Source of the DNA: Schaalia hyovaginalis
GTDB lineage: Bacteria; Actinomycetota; Actinomycetes; Actinomycetales; Actinomycetaceae
Assembly (NCBI RefSeq): GCF_014208035.1
Contig: NZ_JACHMK010000001.1
Span: 1,240,001-1,304,000, forward strand
Length of the DNA: 64,000 nucleotides
Reading direction: 5' to 3'
Part shown: positions 1 to 9,024 of the stretch, piece by piece
Numbering within the stretch: the stretch's first letter is position 1
How the letters are laid out: the number at the start of each line of letters is the position of its first letter
Made by a program: the position numbers and the translations under genes
The notes under the pieces: generated by a model
The model's database searches: none
Seen by the model: the letters and a program-made list of their open reading frames with translations, nothing else
What the model was told of the DNA's origin: nothing

Positions 1-15
1 TGTGAATGTGAAGAG

Positions 16-1245
16 ATGAACGATGAGGACACTCCCGCCCCCAGCCGCGCCTTCGTGCCGCTCTCCACCCTCATGGCCTTCATCGCCGTCCTCACGATCT
101 CGCCCTCAATGCGAGCCGGGGCGACCTCCCTGGGCCCCGTCCTCGACGCGATCGAAACGGCCTATGGGATCGGACAGATCGGCTCCGGGATCCTCTCGGC
201 CCTCCCGTGCCTCGTCTTTGCCGCCGTCGGCGCGCCCGCCGTCCCCCTCGCCACGCGCTTCGGACTCACCCCGACACTCGTCGGCGGCATGCTCATCTCC
301 ACCATCGGACTCGCCCTCAGACCCTATGTAACGGGCTACGCCGCCTTCATCGCCCTCAGCGTCGCCGCACTCATCGGCCCCGCCCTCGCCAATGTCATCG
401 TCCCCGCCTGGGTGAAGCTCCACAAGGCCGGACGAGCAGTCCTCCTCCTCAGCGTCTACGGGACGCTCCTGCCCCTCGGAGGCGCGGCCGGCTCCGCCCT
501 CTCCGCCCCGATCGCCGGCGCGGACGGTGCACAATGGCGGACCGCCCTCGTCATCTGGGCACCCCTCGCCGCGCTCGCCGTCGCCGTGTGGGCGTGGGCC
601 CAGCGTTTGACCGGACGTGACATCCCCCCGATCGCCGCGCCGCACGGCGGGACGCGCGCTTCGCTACTCCGCTCACCGACGGCGCTCGCCCTCATGACGA
701 TGTTCGGACTCCAATCCTTCAACGCCTACGTCCAATTCGGTCAGCTCCCCGTCATCCTCGCCTCCCTGGGAATCGAGCGCGCAACGGCCGGGGCAATGGT
801 CGCCGCGATCAACCTGTGGGCGATGCTCGGCGGCCTCCTCATCCCCAAAGTCGTCGATACCTCGACGCACCTGCCCCTCATCGCCGGCTCCTTCGGCATC
901 ATCACCGCCTCGGGCTACCTCGGCCTCCTCCTCGCGCCGCTCGCCGCGCCCTGGCTGTGGATCTGTCTCCTCGCGATCGGCGGCTTCGCCTTCCCCCTCG
1001 GCATTGCCCTCATCCCCGCTCGCGCGCGAACGGCCGCGACGACCGCCCGCCTGTCAGGAATGGTCCAGCCCGGCGCCTACCTCCTCGCCGCCATCGGCCC
1101 GATCGCAGTCGGCATCCTCCTCGAATCGACCGGCTCGACGACCCATGTCCTCTGGCTCCTCATCGGCGTCGCGCTCCTCATGGGCGCGATCGGCGTGCGC
1201 GCCGCCCGACCCGGATACGTCGACGACGACATGGAGCGGGGCTGA
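16..1245 (+). CDS. MFS transporter, CynX/NimT-like (cyanate permease family)
   Basis: This 409-residue protein is almost entirely hydrophobic, with about 12 predicted membrane segments and a short charged N-terminus. The spacing of segments and short loops such as ATRFG after segment 2 fit the major facilitator superfamily. The overall look is closest to the CynX/NimT cyanate or nitroimidazole exporter group, so it probably exports or imports a small anion or drug. The substrate cannot be read from sequence. The start is the first ATG in the window, preceded by GAAGAG, and only 15 bases lie upstream, so its promoter is outside. It converges with the sortase gene, leaving 31 bp between the stops and no clear terminator. 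Confidence 0.8.
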   Translation: MNDEDTPAPSRAFVPLSTLMAFIAVLTISPSMRAGATSLGPVLDAIETAYGIGQIGSGILSALPCLVFAAVGAPAVPLATRFGLTPTLVGGMLISTIGLALRPYVTGYAAFIALSVAALIGPALANVIVPAWVKLHKAGRAVLLLSVYGTLLPLGGAAGSALSAPIAGADGAQWRTALVIWAPLAALAVAVWAWAQRLTGRDIPPIAAPHGGTRASLLRSPTALALMTMFGLQSFNAYVQFGQLPVILASLGIERATAGAMVAAINLWAMLGGLLIPKVVDTSTHLPLIAGSFGIITASGYLGLLLAPLAAPWLWICLLAIGGFAFPLGIALIPARARTAATTARLSGMVQPGAYLLAAIGPIAVGILLESTGSTTHVLWLLIGVALLMGAIGVRAARPGYVDDDMERG

Positions 1246-1276
1246 GCACTACCGCCGCGATGGGGGCGCAGTGTCC

Positions 1277-2299
1277 TCACGTGCTGAGTGGCGCGTGTCC
1301 TACGCCTTCGATGCGGACGGCGCGGCCTTTGCCCCGTCGGCGTCGACCGCGATGGGCGGCCCGTGGGCGCCGGCCTGTAGGGGCCGTGGGGACCGAGATC
1401 GAGGAATCCTGCGCCGGCGGCTCGTCAGCTGTGTGCCGGCGTGCGCGACGAAGCAGGACGGCTTCACGCACGAGGTAGAGGGAAATCGCGAGGACCACCA
1501 CGGTGAGGATGAGAGCCCACCAGGGGAAGTGAGGCAAGCCCGAGGCATTCCCGGCCTTGTCGAGGTCGGCGGCGGGAGTGGGGAGCACGCGTTCGCCCGT
1601 GACGAGGATTCGGTGAGTGTTGATCCCTAACGGGGTGCAGGTAATGAGGGTGACGAGATCGCGACCTTCCTCAACGAGGACCTCCTCGCTGGCGTCCGGC
1701 TCGACGACTTTCGTCGAAATGACCCGATAGGTGAGGACTTCTCCGAAGACTTCGATCGTGAAGGTGTCGCCGATGGTCACCTTGTCGAGATTCGTGAACA
1801 TGGTCGCGCTCGCCATCCCTCGGTGAGCGCTGATGACCGAGCGGGTCGAGGTGCCGCCGACGGGCAGCGATGTGCCCTCGAGGTGTCCTGCGCCCTTGAG
1901 GAGCGTCTCATCGGATGTGCCGTGATAGACCGGCAGGTCAACATCGATTTTCTCAATGCGCAGGCGAGCCATGAAGCCGTCATCCCCGGCATTGAGTTCC
2001 TGCGCGTAGGGGGCGATCCTCTCGAGGTCGGTGCCCTGGGGGAAGGATCCGGTACCGGAGGGTATCCGCTCATTCTCCCCGAGGACAGCACCCGAGGCGA
2101 GGGCGGCGTTGTAGCGCCGGGCCATTGCGAGCTGCTCGTCCTTTGTCGGCTTCGCCCGGTCGACGCGATCCGTGTAGGTCGCGATGAGATGCGATTGGTC
2201 CCACTGGGCCTTCCAGCTTGCTGCGCTCGGATAGATGAGGAGTCCGGTCCCAAGGAGCAGGAGGACGGAAGCGACGAGCGCATTGAGGAAACGCTTCAT
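1277..2299 (-). CDS. srtC: Class C (pilin-polymerising) sortase
   Basis: Membrane-bound transpeptidase of 340 residues that joins pilin subunits through their LPxTG signals. An N-terminal membrane segment (MKRFLNALVASVLLLLGTG) is followed by the sortase fold: the LPVYHGT and GTSLPVGG stretches, a catalytic His in ISAHRG, Cys in TCTPLG and Arg in HRILVTGER. A second membrane segment and a very basic cytoplasmic tail follow, which is the class C layout. An ATG 48 bases further upstream is open, but the chosen ATG has GAAGGAG at 5-nt spacing (2304-2311), which decides the start. It is the third gene of the pilus operon and lies beyond a strong hairpin. The N-terminal lid motif (Asp-Pro-aromatic) usual in class C enzymes is not visible. 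Confidence 0.93.
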   Translation of the reverse strand: MKRFLNALVASVLLLLGTGLLIYPSAASWKAQWDQSHLIATYTDRVDRAKPTKDEQLAMARRYNAALASGAVLGENERIPSGTGSFPQGTDLERIAPYAQELNAGDDGFMARLRIEKIDVDLPVYHGTSDETLLKGAGHLEGTSLPVGGTSTRSVISAHRGMASATMFTNLDKVTIGDTFTIEVFGEVLTYRVISTKVVEPDASEEVLVEEGRDLVTLITCTPLGINTHRILVTGERVLPTPAADLDKAGNASGLPHFPWWALILTVVVLAISLYLVREAVLLRRARRHTADEPPAQDSSISVPTAPTGRRPRAAHRGRRRRGKGRAVRIEGVGHAPLST

Positions 2300-2366
2300 G
2301 GATGCTCCTTCTCGCGGCACGTAGGCGAAAAATGGTGACGAGGGCACGGGGACGGATCGTGATGAC

Positions 2367-2406
2367 GGACAAGCGGTGGTGGGCTCGCGCTCACCACCGC
2401 TTGTCC
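2367..2406 (-). terminator. Hairpin between pilin and sortase genes
   Basis: A perfect 15-bp inverted repeat (arms 2367-2381 and 2392-2406, 10-nt loop) lies downstream of the pilin stop and upstream of the sortase start. No T-run follows on the transcribed strand. It could be a partial terminator or mRNA stabiliser that keeps pilin mRNA above sortase mRNA. Confidence 0.7.
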
Positions 2407-2459
2407 GGGCAGCGGCGTGACATCCCCCTCAGGGGATCCTCACACCGTCATGCGTGCTC

Positions 2460-3902
2460 TCAGGCGTCCTTGCGGCGCTTGTTCACGAGGATGAAACCGA
2501 GGGCCATTGCGAGGACCGCGATGCCACCGATGGTGAGGAGGACCTTGCCGTTCGCGCCGGTGAGGGGCAGCTTCGGACCGTGCTGCGGCGTGTTGACGAA
2601 GTTGTCAACCTTATCGAGCGTGTAGGCGCCCGGCTTGATGGTGACCTGCTTCGCAGTGCCATTGAGGGTGAATCCAGCAGGAGCCTGGGTCTCACGAAGG
2701 TACACGGTGCGCTCGGTGGCGCGATCGCCCTTGCCGATGTAGATGCCGGGGAAGTTGACCACACCATTGTCGTCCGAAGTGGCCTTCGCAAGAACGGTGG
2801 TGCAGGCCTCATCGGCGCAGATCTCGAAGACCGCGCCCGACAGGGGCTTTCCGGGGGTCTGCGCGTCAACCTTCGTGAACTGGTACTGCCCGTACTTCGG
2901 ATCCTCCTTCGGAACAATCGGCGGAGTATCCGTGTTCGGGTCGAAGTCGATAAAGGGATCGTAGTCGCCATCGACCGGGAACGCGCCGTTCTTCACAACG
3001 CCGCCGTCGGGAAGGGCATTGAGGGTCGTCTTCAGCGTGAAGGTGACGACATCGCCGGCCTTGAGGGTGGAGAGAACCGAAGACGCAAGCTCAATACGGA
3101 CATTCTTCGCCGGGGCGCTTCCGGGCTTCACCGTGAACTGAGAGGCATTGAGAGACTGACCGCCGACGGAAACGGTGGCAGAACCCTCAACGTAATCGAG
3201 GTAGCTCTGGAGGTAGTCGACGACGCCGAACTTCGAGGGAGCGTTCGCAGACACCTTGCTCGTAATGGTCCAGGGAATCTCATCGCCAATCGCCTTGAGA
3301 TTGGTGTCGTCGGCTTCCTTCGTGCCGGGCGTGTTCACGTCATTCTTCGGGTAGACGTGGACGTTGGTGATCCACTTGCCATCGGCATTCGGATAGGGGA
3401 CCGTGACGAAGAAGGGGGCGGCCTTCTTCGTGACCGGATTCGAGCCGGCGTCCGTCTCCTGGACGAGGTACACGCCGATCGGGAGGTCCGCGAAGGTCGC
3501 GATGCCCTGAGCGTTAGTGGTCTGCGAAGTGGAAGCGCCCTGGGTGTAGGTCGTGGATCCGCCAGAGATTGTCTTCGCCTGTTCGTTGAAGGTCAGCGAC
3601 GTCACCTTCTCCCAGTCGGCGTTCTTCGTGAGATCCAGTCCAGTGACGGGGGTGACCGAGAAGGTCACGCCCTCGAGGGGCTTCGCCGCCGGTCCGGGGT
3701 TGAGCTCCGTGCCATCACCGGCTTTTGTCGCCGTAGGTGTGTTCTCGTACTTGTGGATGGTGAGCGAGCCCGGCGTCGTCGGCATATCGCCCTCCGCCGC
3801 GTAGGCAGCGCTCGTCAGTGACGTGCTGCCAAAGAGCAGCGCCACGACGAAGGCGAGAGCGAGCGCGAAGGCGCGCCTCACGCCCATGGATCGTTCGGCC
3901 AT
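2460..3902 (-). CDS. Major (backbone) fimbrial pilin, isopeptide-forming, LPLTG-anchored
   Basis: Structural pilin of 480 residues. It begins with a basic and hydrophobic signal peptide ending at AYAAEG. The mature protein has the layout of Gram-positive shaft pilins. A pilin motif VHVYPKN carries the lysine used by the sortase for polymerisation. SpaA/Cna-B-type isopeptide domains follow, with an E-box YLRETQAPAGF. The C-terminal sorting signal is LPLTG, then a hydrophobic segment and a KRRKDA tail. The start ATG at 3902 has GGAAGG 8 nt upstream; an upstream ATG at 3944 lacks such a site. It sits between the tip gene and srtC, as FimA/FimP-type pilins do in Actinomyces. It should be covalently polymerised and then anchored to peptidoglycan. 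Confidence 0.93.
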   Translation of the reverse strand: MAERSMGVRRAFALALAFVVALLFGSTSLTSAAYAAEGDMPTTPGSLTIHKYENTPTATKAGDGTELNPGPAAKPLEGVTFSVTPVTGLDLTKNADWEKVTSLTFNEQAKTISGGSTTYTQGASTSQTTNAQGIATFADLPIGVYLVQETDAGSNPVTKKAAPFFVTVPYPNADGKWITNVHVYPKNDVNTPGTKEADDTNLKAIGDEIPWTITSKVSANAPSKFGVVDYLQSYLDYVEGSATVSVGGQSLNASQFTVKPGSAPAKNVRIELASSVLSTLKAGDVVTFTLKTTLNALPDGGVVKNGAFPVDGDYDPFIDFDPNTDTPPIVPKEDPKYGQYQFTKVDAQTPGKPLSGAVFEICADEACTTVLAKATSDDNGVVNFPGIYIGKGDRATERTVYLRETQAPAGFTLNGTAKQVTIKPGAYTLDKVDNFVNTPQHGPKLPLTGANGKVLLTIGGIAVLAMALGFILVNKRRKDA

Positions 3903-3940
3903 GAGATTTCCTTCCGTAGTGAAACTCGGTCCTGTGTCGA

Positions 3941-6434
3941 TCATCCGAGTCGGTGTGCGTACCTGCGTCCAAGTGGGATGAGGAGGAGTGCGAGGCCCCC
4001 GAAGAGAACCCCCGCTCCTGCGATGAGGAAGGAATCGCGTCCGAGTCCTCCGGTCAGTGGCAGCGCAGGTGCTGTGCGCTGCTCGTTGAGGATCGCATCG
4101 GCACCTACAAGGGTGTAGGGCTCTTGCGAATCAAGAGTGATCTCGTGAGGAGTGGCATCCAGAATGTAGCCACTCGGTGCGGAGACCTCTTGAAGTGTGT
4201 AGGTGCCGACCGTGAGATTGGTGACCGTCACGACCCCTGCACGAGGATCGGTATCGGTCTGACCGGAGCAGCCGGCCGGATCGGTGGCGACGCAGTCCGC
4301 GAACTCGAGGACAGGGCCGGGCTGGCCGTCTCCAGCAGTGGGTCCACTAAGTGTCCATTTCGCCCCCGACAGGAGCGCGCCACTTCCGGGTGCGTCCGAG
4401 GTTTTCGCGCGCTTTTCGAAAGTGAGCGTCGCGCGAATGGGCTCATTCGTCAGTGTCGCCGTGACGTCCGTGCCGGAAATTGTGACGGCAAGGGGGGGCC
4501 TCGGCGCGGATGTAGCCGCTTGGTGCTGCAGTTTCTTCGATGAGGTAGCGACCATCCTTGAGTTCCGACCACACGACGAGGCCCGTGTCCGGGGTCGTCA
4601 CGGTTCCGTCCGTACCTGCTGCAGGAGTCGCACCCGTGGTGATGAGCGTGTCGGTGCCGGCGTCGATCGTGCCGTTGCCATTGGTGTCGGCCCACAGGCG
4701 CACAGCGGCACCGGCCAGGGCGGACGCATCCTTGGCGTTGACCTTCGTGAGCGAGAGGGAATGCTGCGGCACATTGTTGGTGAAGGTGCACGACAGGTCC
4801 ACTCCGAGCCAGGTGGACTGCGGGACGGTCACATCAATGCTTGCCGTGGTCTCCGTGACAGAGAGGTCGTCCTTCGAGGCCGAGAATACGATCGCGCCGT
4901 TTCCGTCGACGCATTGGAAACTCGGTGAGTAGCTGTTGAGGCCTTTCTCCCTGTTGATCGTCTCCGTGAATCGGAGTCTTTCTCCCGCAGTGACGGGAAT
5001 CGGGCCCGCATAGGCTGATTGAACGCCGAGGTCAGTGCCCGCGGTCGTCGAAGAGTGGAGGAGTGCTCCGCTCGCCGAGAATACGGACAGAGTGAACTGA
5101 TCGGTCGCGGACTGACGATTGACAATGTTCTTGTGCAGGGTTGCGCTCGGAACCCATGCCATCGACCCGGCCATGTCGACCACCTGCGTGTTGTAGAGCG
5201 AATACACGCACTGGGAGGTAGTTTCCGCAGGGGTGAAGGAACTGCCTGAGATTGGCTTGCCGGCATTGGCGGTGAGAGGATTCCACACCTGGTTGAAGTC
5301 CGTCGATGCCATGCACAGGCTTGGCGAGGTCGAGACGCTTCCAGTCGATCTGCGCGTGAGAACTGCGCTGTCGATCTTTCCGACTCTTGTTGCGGAATCT
5401 CCATTCGGGGACACTTGATGGATGTAGGACGAACCGTCGGAAAGATTCGAGGTGATGATCGTCCCATCGCTCAACGCGGCGAATCCGGTCGTCGCGCCGA
5501 TGGTGTCGTATTTCTGTGCTGCAGTGTTGTAATCGCCAGTTTCCGGCAGCGTGATCGTCGGAAGCGAGAAGGAAGGGAGAAGACCCCCGGTCGCGCTCGC
5601 AAGATCCGATGAGCGAATAATGCTCATGCGCGCATAGTTGAAGGTGTTGACGACCGTCGCCGCAGAGGTGACAACGAGTGAGCCGTCGCGGGTGAAGGCG
5701 ATATCACCGCTGGCTGCGTCTACGGTGTTTCCGTTAAAGATGATGGGATCAATCAGAGCCTTGCCCAGGTAGGTCGGTCCCGTTGAATCCATGTGGTAGA
5801 TGTGCAGGTAAGCCGTCTTCGAGGCGTCCATGACGACCGAAGCGAAGTAGTACTTTCCATCGACGGGATTGACGGCGCCCATAGGAACCGCCTGAGCGCG
5901 ACCACTGACTTCCGGCGGAACGGTCGTTTTGTCCAGGGAGAACTCTGCACCATATTTCGACCAGTAGCTCTCGCCCTGGCCGAGCCGGTAGACCTGATAG
6001 CGACCAACCTTCCCGACCTTCGTCGTGTCGTTGTTGATGCGCAGCATCGCGTAGTAGCTGCCGTCCTCGCTCGACGCGAGGGCGTTGTAGTTGATGCCGG
6101 GAATTTGGTACCAGTTCTTCGTATCGAGCGTGCTGCCGTGATCCGAGCGCACAGCCGGTACTGGGTTCGTGCTGACTGCCTTCTTTGTCGGCGCAGTGAT
6201 GGTCGAGTTGATTGCCGGAAGATAGGGAAGCGCCGGAGCGATCTGTCCGTTGGCGTCGAAGTAGAGGATCTCACCGGTCGAGGTGAGGAAGATGAGCTGT
6301 CCGGACTGATCGGCGTTCAGGGTGGTGCTCGATGCGGCTGCCGGCGGGGCGTAGACCGTGGAGACGAGGACGAGGAGTGCGCTGATGAACGCTGCGCCCA
6401 GTGCCATCGCTTTTGTCCACACAGGTGTACCCAC
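3941..6434 (-). pseudogene. Pilus tip adhesin (FimB/FimQ-like), frameshifted in a C7 tract
   Basis: Two overlapping reading frames encode one protein of about 830 residues. The upstream part starts at GTG 6434, preceded by GGGGAGG at 4-nt spacing, and has a signal peptide ending near PPAAAS. A large N-terminal region resembling tip adhesins follows, then a first SpaA-like domain ending IEETAAPSGYIRAEAP with an EF-hand-like loop DTNGNGTIDAG. The downstream frame continues with a second SpaA-like domain (LQEVSAPSGYILD) and the sorting signal LPLTG, a membrane segment and a basic tail. The frames meet at a run of seven C on the coding strand (4492-4498). Six C would give a continuous EAPLAVTISGTD. 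As sequenced, the first frame stops at 4443 and the adhesin would be secreted without its wall anchor. It may be phase-variable, a recent pseudogene, or a sequencing error. Confidence 0.85.
4492..4498 (-). repeat. C7 homopolymer (G7 on + strand) at the frame break of the tip adhesin
   Basis: Seven G on the + strand lie exactly where the two adhesin frames cross. Deletion of one base restores a single frame through both SpaA-like domains to the LPLTG signal. Confidence 0.8.
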
Positions 6435-6522
6435 AGAGCCTCCCCGAGGTATTCGTTGACGGTGCTGCCGTTGCCGGCTGGTCCGGCCGTGTCCGACGCG
6501 ATGATTATTTAAAAACATAGAA

Positions 6523-6551
6523 AACATAGAGCAGGATCGATTCCTTGGCAA
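6523..6551 (-). promoter_or_regulatory. Candidate sigma-A promoter of the pilus operon
   Basis: On the minus strand TTGCCA (6546-6551) and TATGTT (6523-6528) are separated by 17 nt, reading toward the tip gene. This implies a leader of about 80 nt before the GTG start at 6434. It stands in an AT-rich island unlike the surrounding high-GC DNA. Confidence 0.55.
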
Positions 6552-6623
6552 GTTCAAGCGCTTTCCGTCACGTTTCGCGCCAGGTTAAAGAAGACCGCAG
6601 AATAGAGCCCAAAAGTCCCATCC

Positions 6624-6637
6624 TGCACAAACGTGCA
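6624..6637. promoter_or_regulatory. Dyad TGCAC-AAAC-GTGCA, candidate operator
   Basis: This 14-bp dyad has half-sites identical to the perfect palindrome upstream of glpA at 14751. It lies between the divergent pilus operon and PTS genes, about 75 bp upstream of the pilus -35. The cognate regulator is unknown. Confidence 0.4.
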
Positions 6638-6830
6638 CAATCTGGAAGGTGTATCTGGTCTTCTGTTGCGCTCCCCGAGATTCTGGGACCATAGCGAGCG
6701 TTGAGAGCGTCGGGAGGCGTGTGGGCGGGGAAGTGGGCCGTCGAAGTGTGAAACGCGCCATGAATAACAAGTGGCGCACGCTCTCCGCAGGGGGTAGTCT
6801 TCCATATGCATCAACATCAATTGATGCGCA

Positions 6831-6858
6831 GGGTTGTTACTCGCAATGAGGCAAGACC
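6831..6858 (+). promoter_or_regulatory. RAT (ribonucleic antiterminator) site for a LicT/BglG-type protein
   Basis: The stretch beginning GGGTTGTTACTCGCAATGAG and ending GGCAAGACC follows the RAT consensus known for LicT, SacY and BglG targets. Its last bases (6853-6858) are also the 5' arm of the terminator hairpin, so the two structures exclude each other. The antiterminator gene lies two genes downstream. Confidence 0.85.
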
Positions 6859-6894
6859 TGGGAACACGCACACGCGTGGGCCCGGGTCTTTTTT
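6853..6894 (+). terminator. Conditional intrinsic terminator in the PTS leader
   Basis: The 10-bp stem AAGACCTGGG/CCCGGGTCTT (6853-6862 with 6881-6890, one G-T pair) is followed by six T (6889-6894). Binding of the antiterminator to the overlapping RAT would prevent its formation. Confidence 0.85.
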
Positions 6895-6968
6895 GTTGCC
6901 CGAACCGCCCGCAGTCCTCATCAACAGCTTCGGCTCGCCATCGGGCCGGAAAGAAAGGATGGACAGGG

Positions 6969-8987
6969 ATGTCCACCGACACGCAGATCGCTCAAGCGGT
7001 CCTCACCGGGATCGGCGGTCCGGGCAACATCACGAGCCTCACGCACTGCGCGACCCGACTCCGCTTCGAACTCGTCGACGCCTCGAAAGTCGACGCCGAC
7101 GCCCTTGACGCCACCGAGGGCGTCCTCGGGGTCGTCCCCCAATCCGGCGACCGCTACCAGGTCGTCATCGGCGGCGGCGTCGCCGGCGTCTACGCCGCAA
7201 TACACTCCCTTCCTGGCATGAGGCAGGCCGCAGTCCTCACCGACGCCGAGGTGAAAGCCCAAGCCCGCTCAAAGGCCCGCGGCAGGTTCGCCTGGCTCGA
7301 CTCCTTCTTCGAATACCTCTCCGACTCCTTCCGCCCGATCCTCGGAGTGCTCCTCGGCGCCTCCCTCATCATCGCCTTCGCCGCCGTCCTCGACGCCCTT
7401 GAACTCGTCGACTTCCGCGCCGCCGACAAAGCCGCCTCCTGGGTCTTCGTCGACGCCCTGTGGCGCGCCGTCTTCTACTTCCTCCCGATCATGGTCGCCT
7501 ACAACGCGGCGAAGAAACTCGAGATCGACCCCTGGCTCGGCGCGACCATCATGGGCGCGCTCCTCACGCCGGAATTCCTCTCCCTCTCGAACACCGAACG
7601 CTTCCCCGACCTCAGCTGTACGACGAACGAGCTCCTGGGAACCCAGGACTGCACGGCCCGCATCTTCGGCCTGCCGCTCCAGCTTAACGACTACGGCGGC
7701 AACGTCTTCGTCCCGCTCATCATGGTCGCCGTCCTCGCCCTCGTCTACAAGGGGCTCAAGCGGCTCATCCCCGAGAATCTCCAGATGGTCTTCGTCCCCT
7801 TCATCTCGATGGCCGTCATGACCCCCGTCACCGCCTTCCTCATCGGTCCGATGGGCGTGTGGCTCGGCAACGGCCTCGGCGTCGGCCTCGCGTGGATGAA
7901 CGGCCACGCCCCCTTCGTCTTCGCGCTCATCATCCCGATGGTCTACCCCTTCCTCGTCCCGCTCGGACTCCACTGGCCGCTCAATGCGCTCATGCTCGTC
8001 AACATCCAGACCCTCGGCTACGACTTCATCCAGGGCCCCATGGGCGCATGGAACTTCGCCTGCTTCGGCGCGACCGCCGGCGTCCTCTTCCTCTCCATGC
8101 GCGACAGGGACGTCCAGATGCGCCAGACCGCGACCGGCGCCCTCGCGGCGGGCCTCCTCGGCGGCATCTCCGAGCCTTCGCTCTACGGCATCCACCTGCG
8201 CTTCAAGAGGATCTACCCGCTCATGCTCATCGGCTGCTTCGCGGGCGGCCTCGCTATCGCGATCCTCGGCCTGCCGAGCGGAGGCGTCACCACCGGCGCC
8301 TTCGCCTTCACCTCACTCCTCACGATTTCCGTCTTCGACCCGATGTGGGTGTACGCGATCGCGATCGGCGTCGCCTTCTTCACCGCCTTCGCCCTCGTCG
8401 CGATCTTCGACTACCGCACCGCCGAGCAGAAGGCCCCCGCCGCCGCGCTCAGCACGAGCGCCCCCGCGGCCGCAGCCGTCGCCGAGGACGAGGGCGGGGC
8501 CGGCGCACCCGAAGAGGCCGAGCCGCTCGAGCCGACCACCGCCCTCCTCGCCCCCGTGCCCGGACGGGTTATCTCGCTCGCCGAGTCCGGCGACAAGGTC
8601 TTCGCCTCGGGCGCCCTCGGCGCGGGTGTCGCCATCGTCCCGAGCTCGGGGACGATCGTCGCCCCCGTGAGCGGCGTACTCGCGACCGTCGCGAAGACCG
8701 GGCACGCCTTCGGGATCAAGACCGCCGACGGCGTCGAGATCCTCGTTCACGTCGGCATCGACACCGTCCAGATGGACGGCGACGGATTCGACGTCAAGGT
8801 CGTCAAGAAGCAGGAGGTCTTTGCCGGAGAGGTCCTCGTCGAGGTCGACCTCGCGAAGATCGAACAGGCCGGATACGCGACCACTACGCTGATGACAGTG
8901 ACGAACACGAAGGCGATGCGGACCGTCACGCCCCTCGTCGGCTCCACCGTCGAGGCCTGTGACCCCGTCATCGACATCCAACGCTGA
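6969..8987 (+). CDS. PTS sugar permease EIIBCA, beta-glucoside/sucrose family
   Basis: A 672-residue fused phosphotransferase permease in the order EIIB, EIIC, EIIA. EIIB occupies about residues 1-85 with its phosphorylated Cys27 in LTHCATRLRF. The multi-spanning EIIC domain contains GISEPSLYGI, matching the GITEP-type motif of the family. EIIA is at the C-terminus with the phosphorylatable His594 in HVGIDTVQ. The B-C-A order and the linked antiterminator point to the BglF-type group (beta-glucosides, sucrose or trehalose). No phospho-glycosidase is next to it, so the sugar is not known. The ATG at 6969 matches the beginning of the EIIB domain (MSTDTQIAQAVL). Earlier in-frame ATGs fall in the RAT/terminator leader. 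Confidence 0.92.
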   Translation: MSTDTQIAQAVLTGIGGPGNITSLTHCATRLRFELVDASKVDADALDATEGVLGVVPQSGDRYQVVIGGGVAGVYAAIHSLPGMRQAAVLTDAEVKAQARSKARGRFAWLDSFFEYLSDSFRPILGVLLGASLIIAFAAVLDALELVDFRAADKAASWVFVDALWRAVFYFLPIMVAYNAAKKLEIDPWLGATIMGALLTPEFLSLSNTERFPDLSCTTNELLGTQDCTARIFGLPLQLNDYGGNVFVPLIMVAVLALVYKGLKRLIPENLQMVFVPFISMAVMTPVTAFLIGPMGVWLGNGLGVGLAWMNGHAPFVFALIIPMVYPFLVPLGLHWPLNALMLVNIQTLGYDFIQGPMGAWNFACFGATAGVLFLSMRDRDVQMRQTATGALAAGLLGGISEPSLYGIHLRFKRIYPLMLIGCFAGGLAIAILGLPSGGVTTGAFAFTSLLTISVFDPMWVYAIAIGVAFFTAFALVAIFDYRTAEQKAPAAALSTSAPAAAAVAEDEGGAGAPEEAEPLEPTTALLAPVPGRVISLAESGDKVFASGALGAGVAIVPSSGTIVAPVSGVLATVAKTGHAFGIKTADGVEILVHVGIDTVQMDGDGFDVKVVKKQEVFAGEVLVEVDLAKIEQAGYATTTLMTVTNTKAMRTVTPLVGSTVEACDPVIDIQR

Positions 8988-9024
8988 CCGCCCCGCCGAA
9001 GCGCCCGGAAAGGAGGATCACGTC

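Larger units (their letters stand above)
6435..6968. other. Intergenic region between pilus operon and PTS operon
   Basis: 534 bp without a convincing gene. From left to right it holds the pilus leader and promoter, the TGCAC dyad, an inverted repeat GCATCAA/TTGATGC (6808-6814 and 6821-6827), the RAT site, and the intrinsic terminator in front of the PTS gene. No convincing + strand promoter could be fixed. Confidence 0.7.

Noticed and set aside
2454..3821. 455-codon plus-strand frame opposite the pilin gene
   Set aside because: The composition is Arg/Asp/Gly repeats with no motif, and the pilin on the other strand has signal peptide, pilin motif and LPLTG.
4443..4555. Programmed ribosomal frameshift in the tip adhesin
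   Set aside because: Slippage on C7 is conceivable, but no slippery heptamer with stimulatory structure is evident, and pilus tip genes are not known to need it. A tract-length change is simpler.
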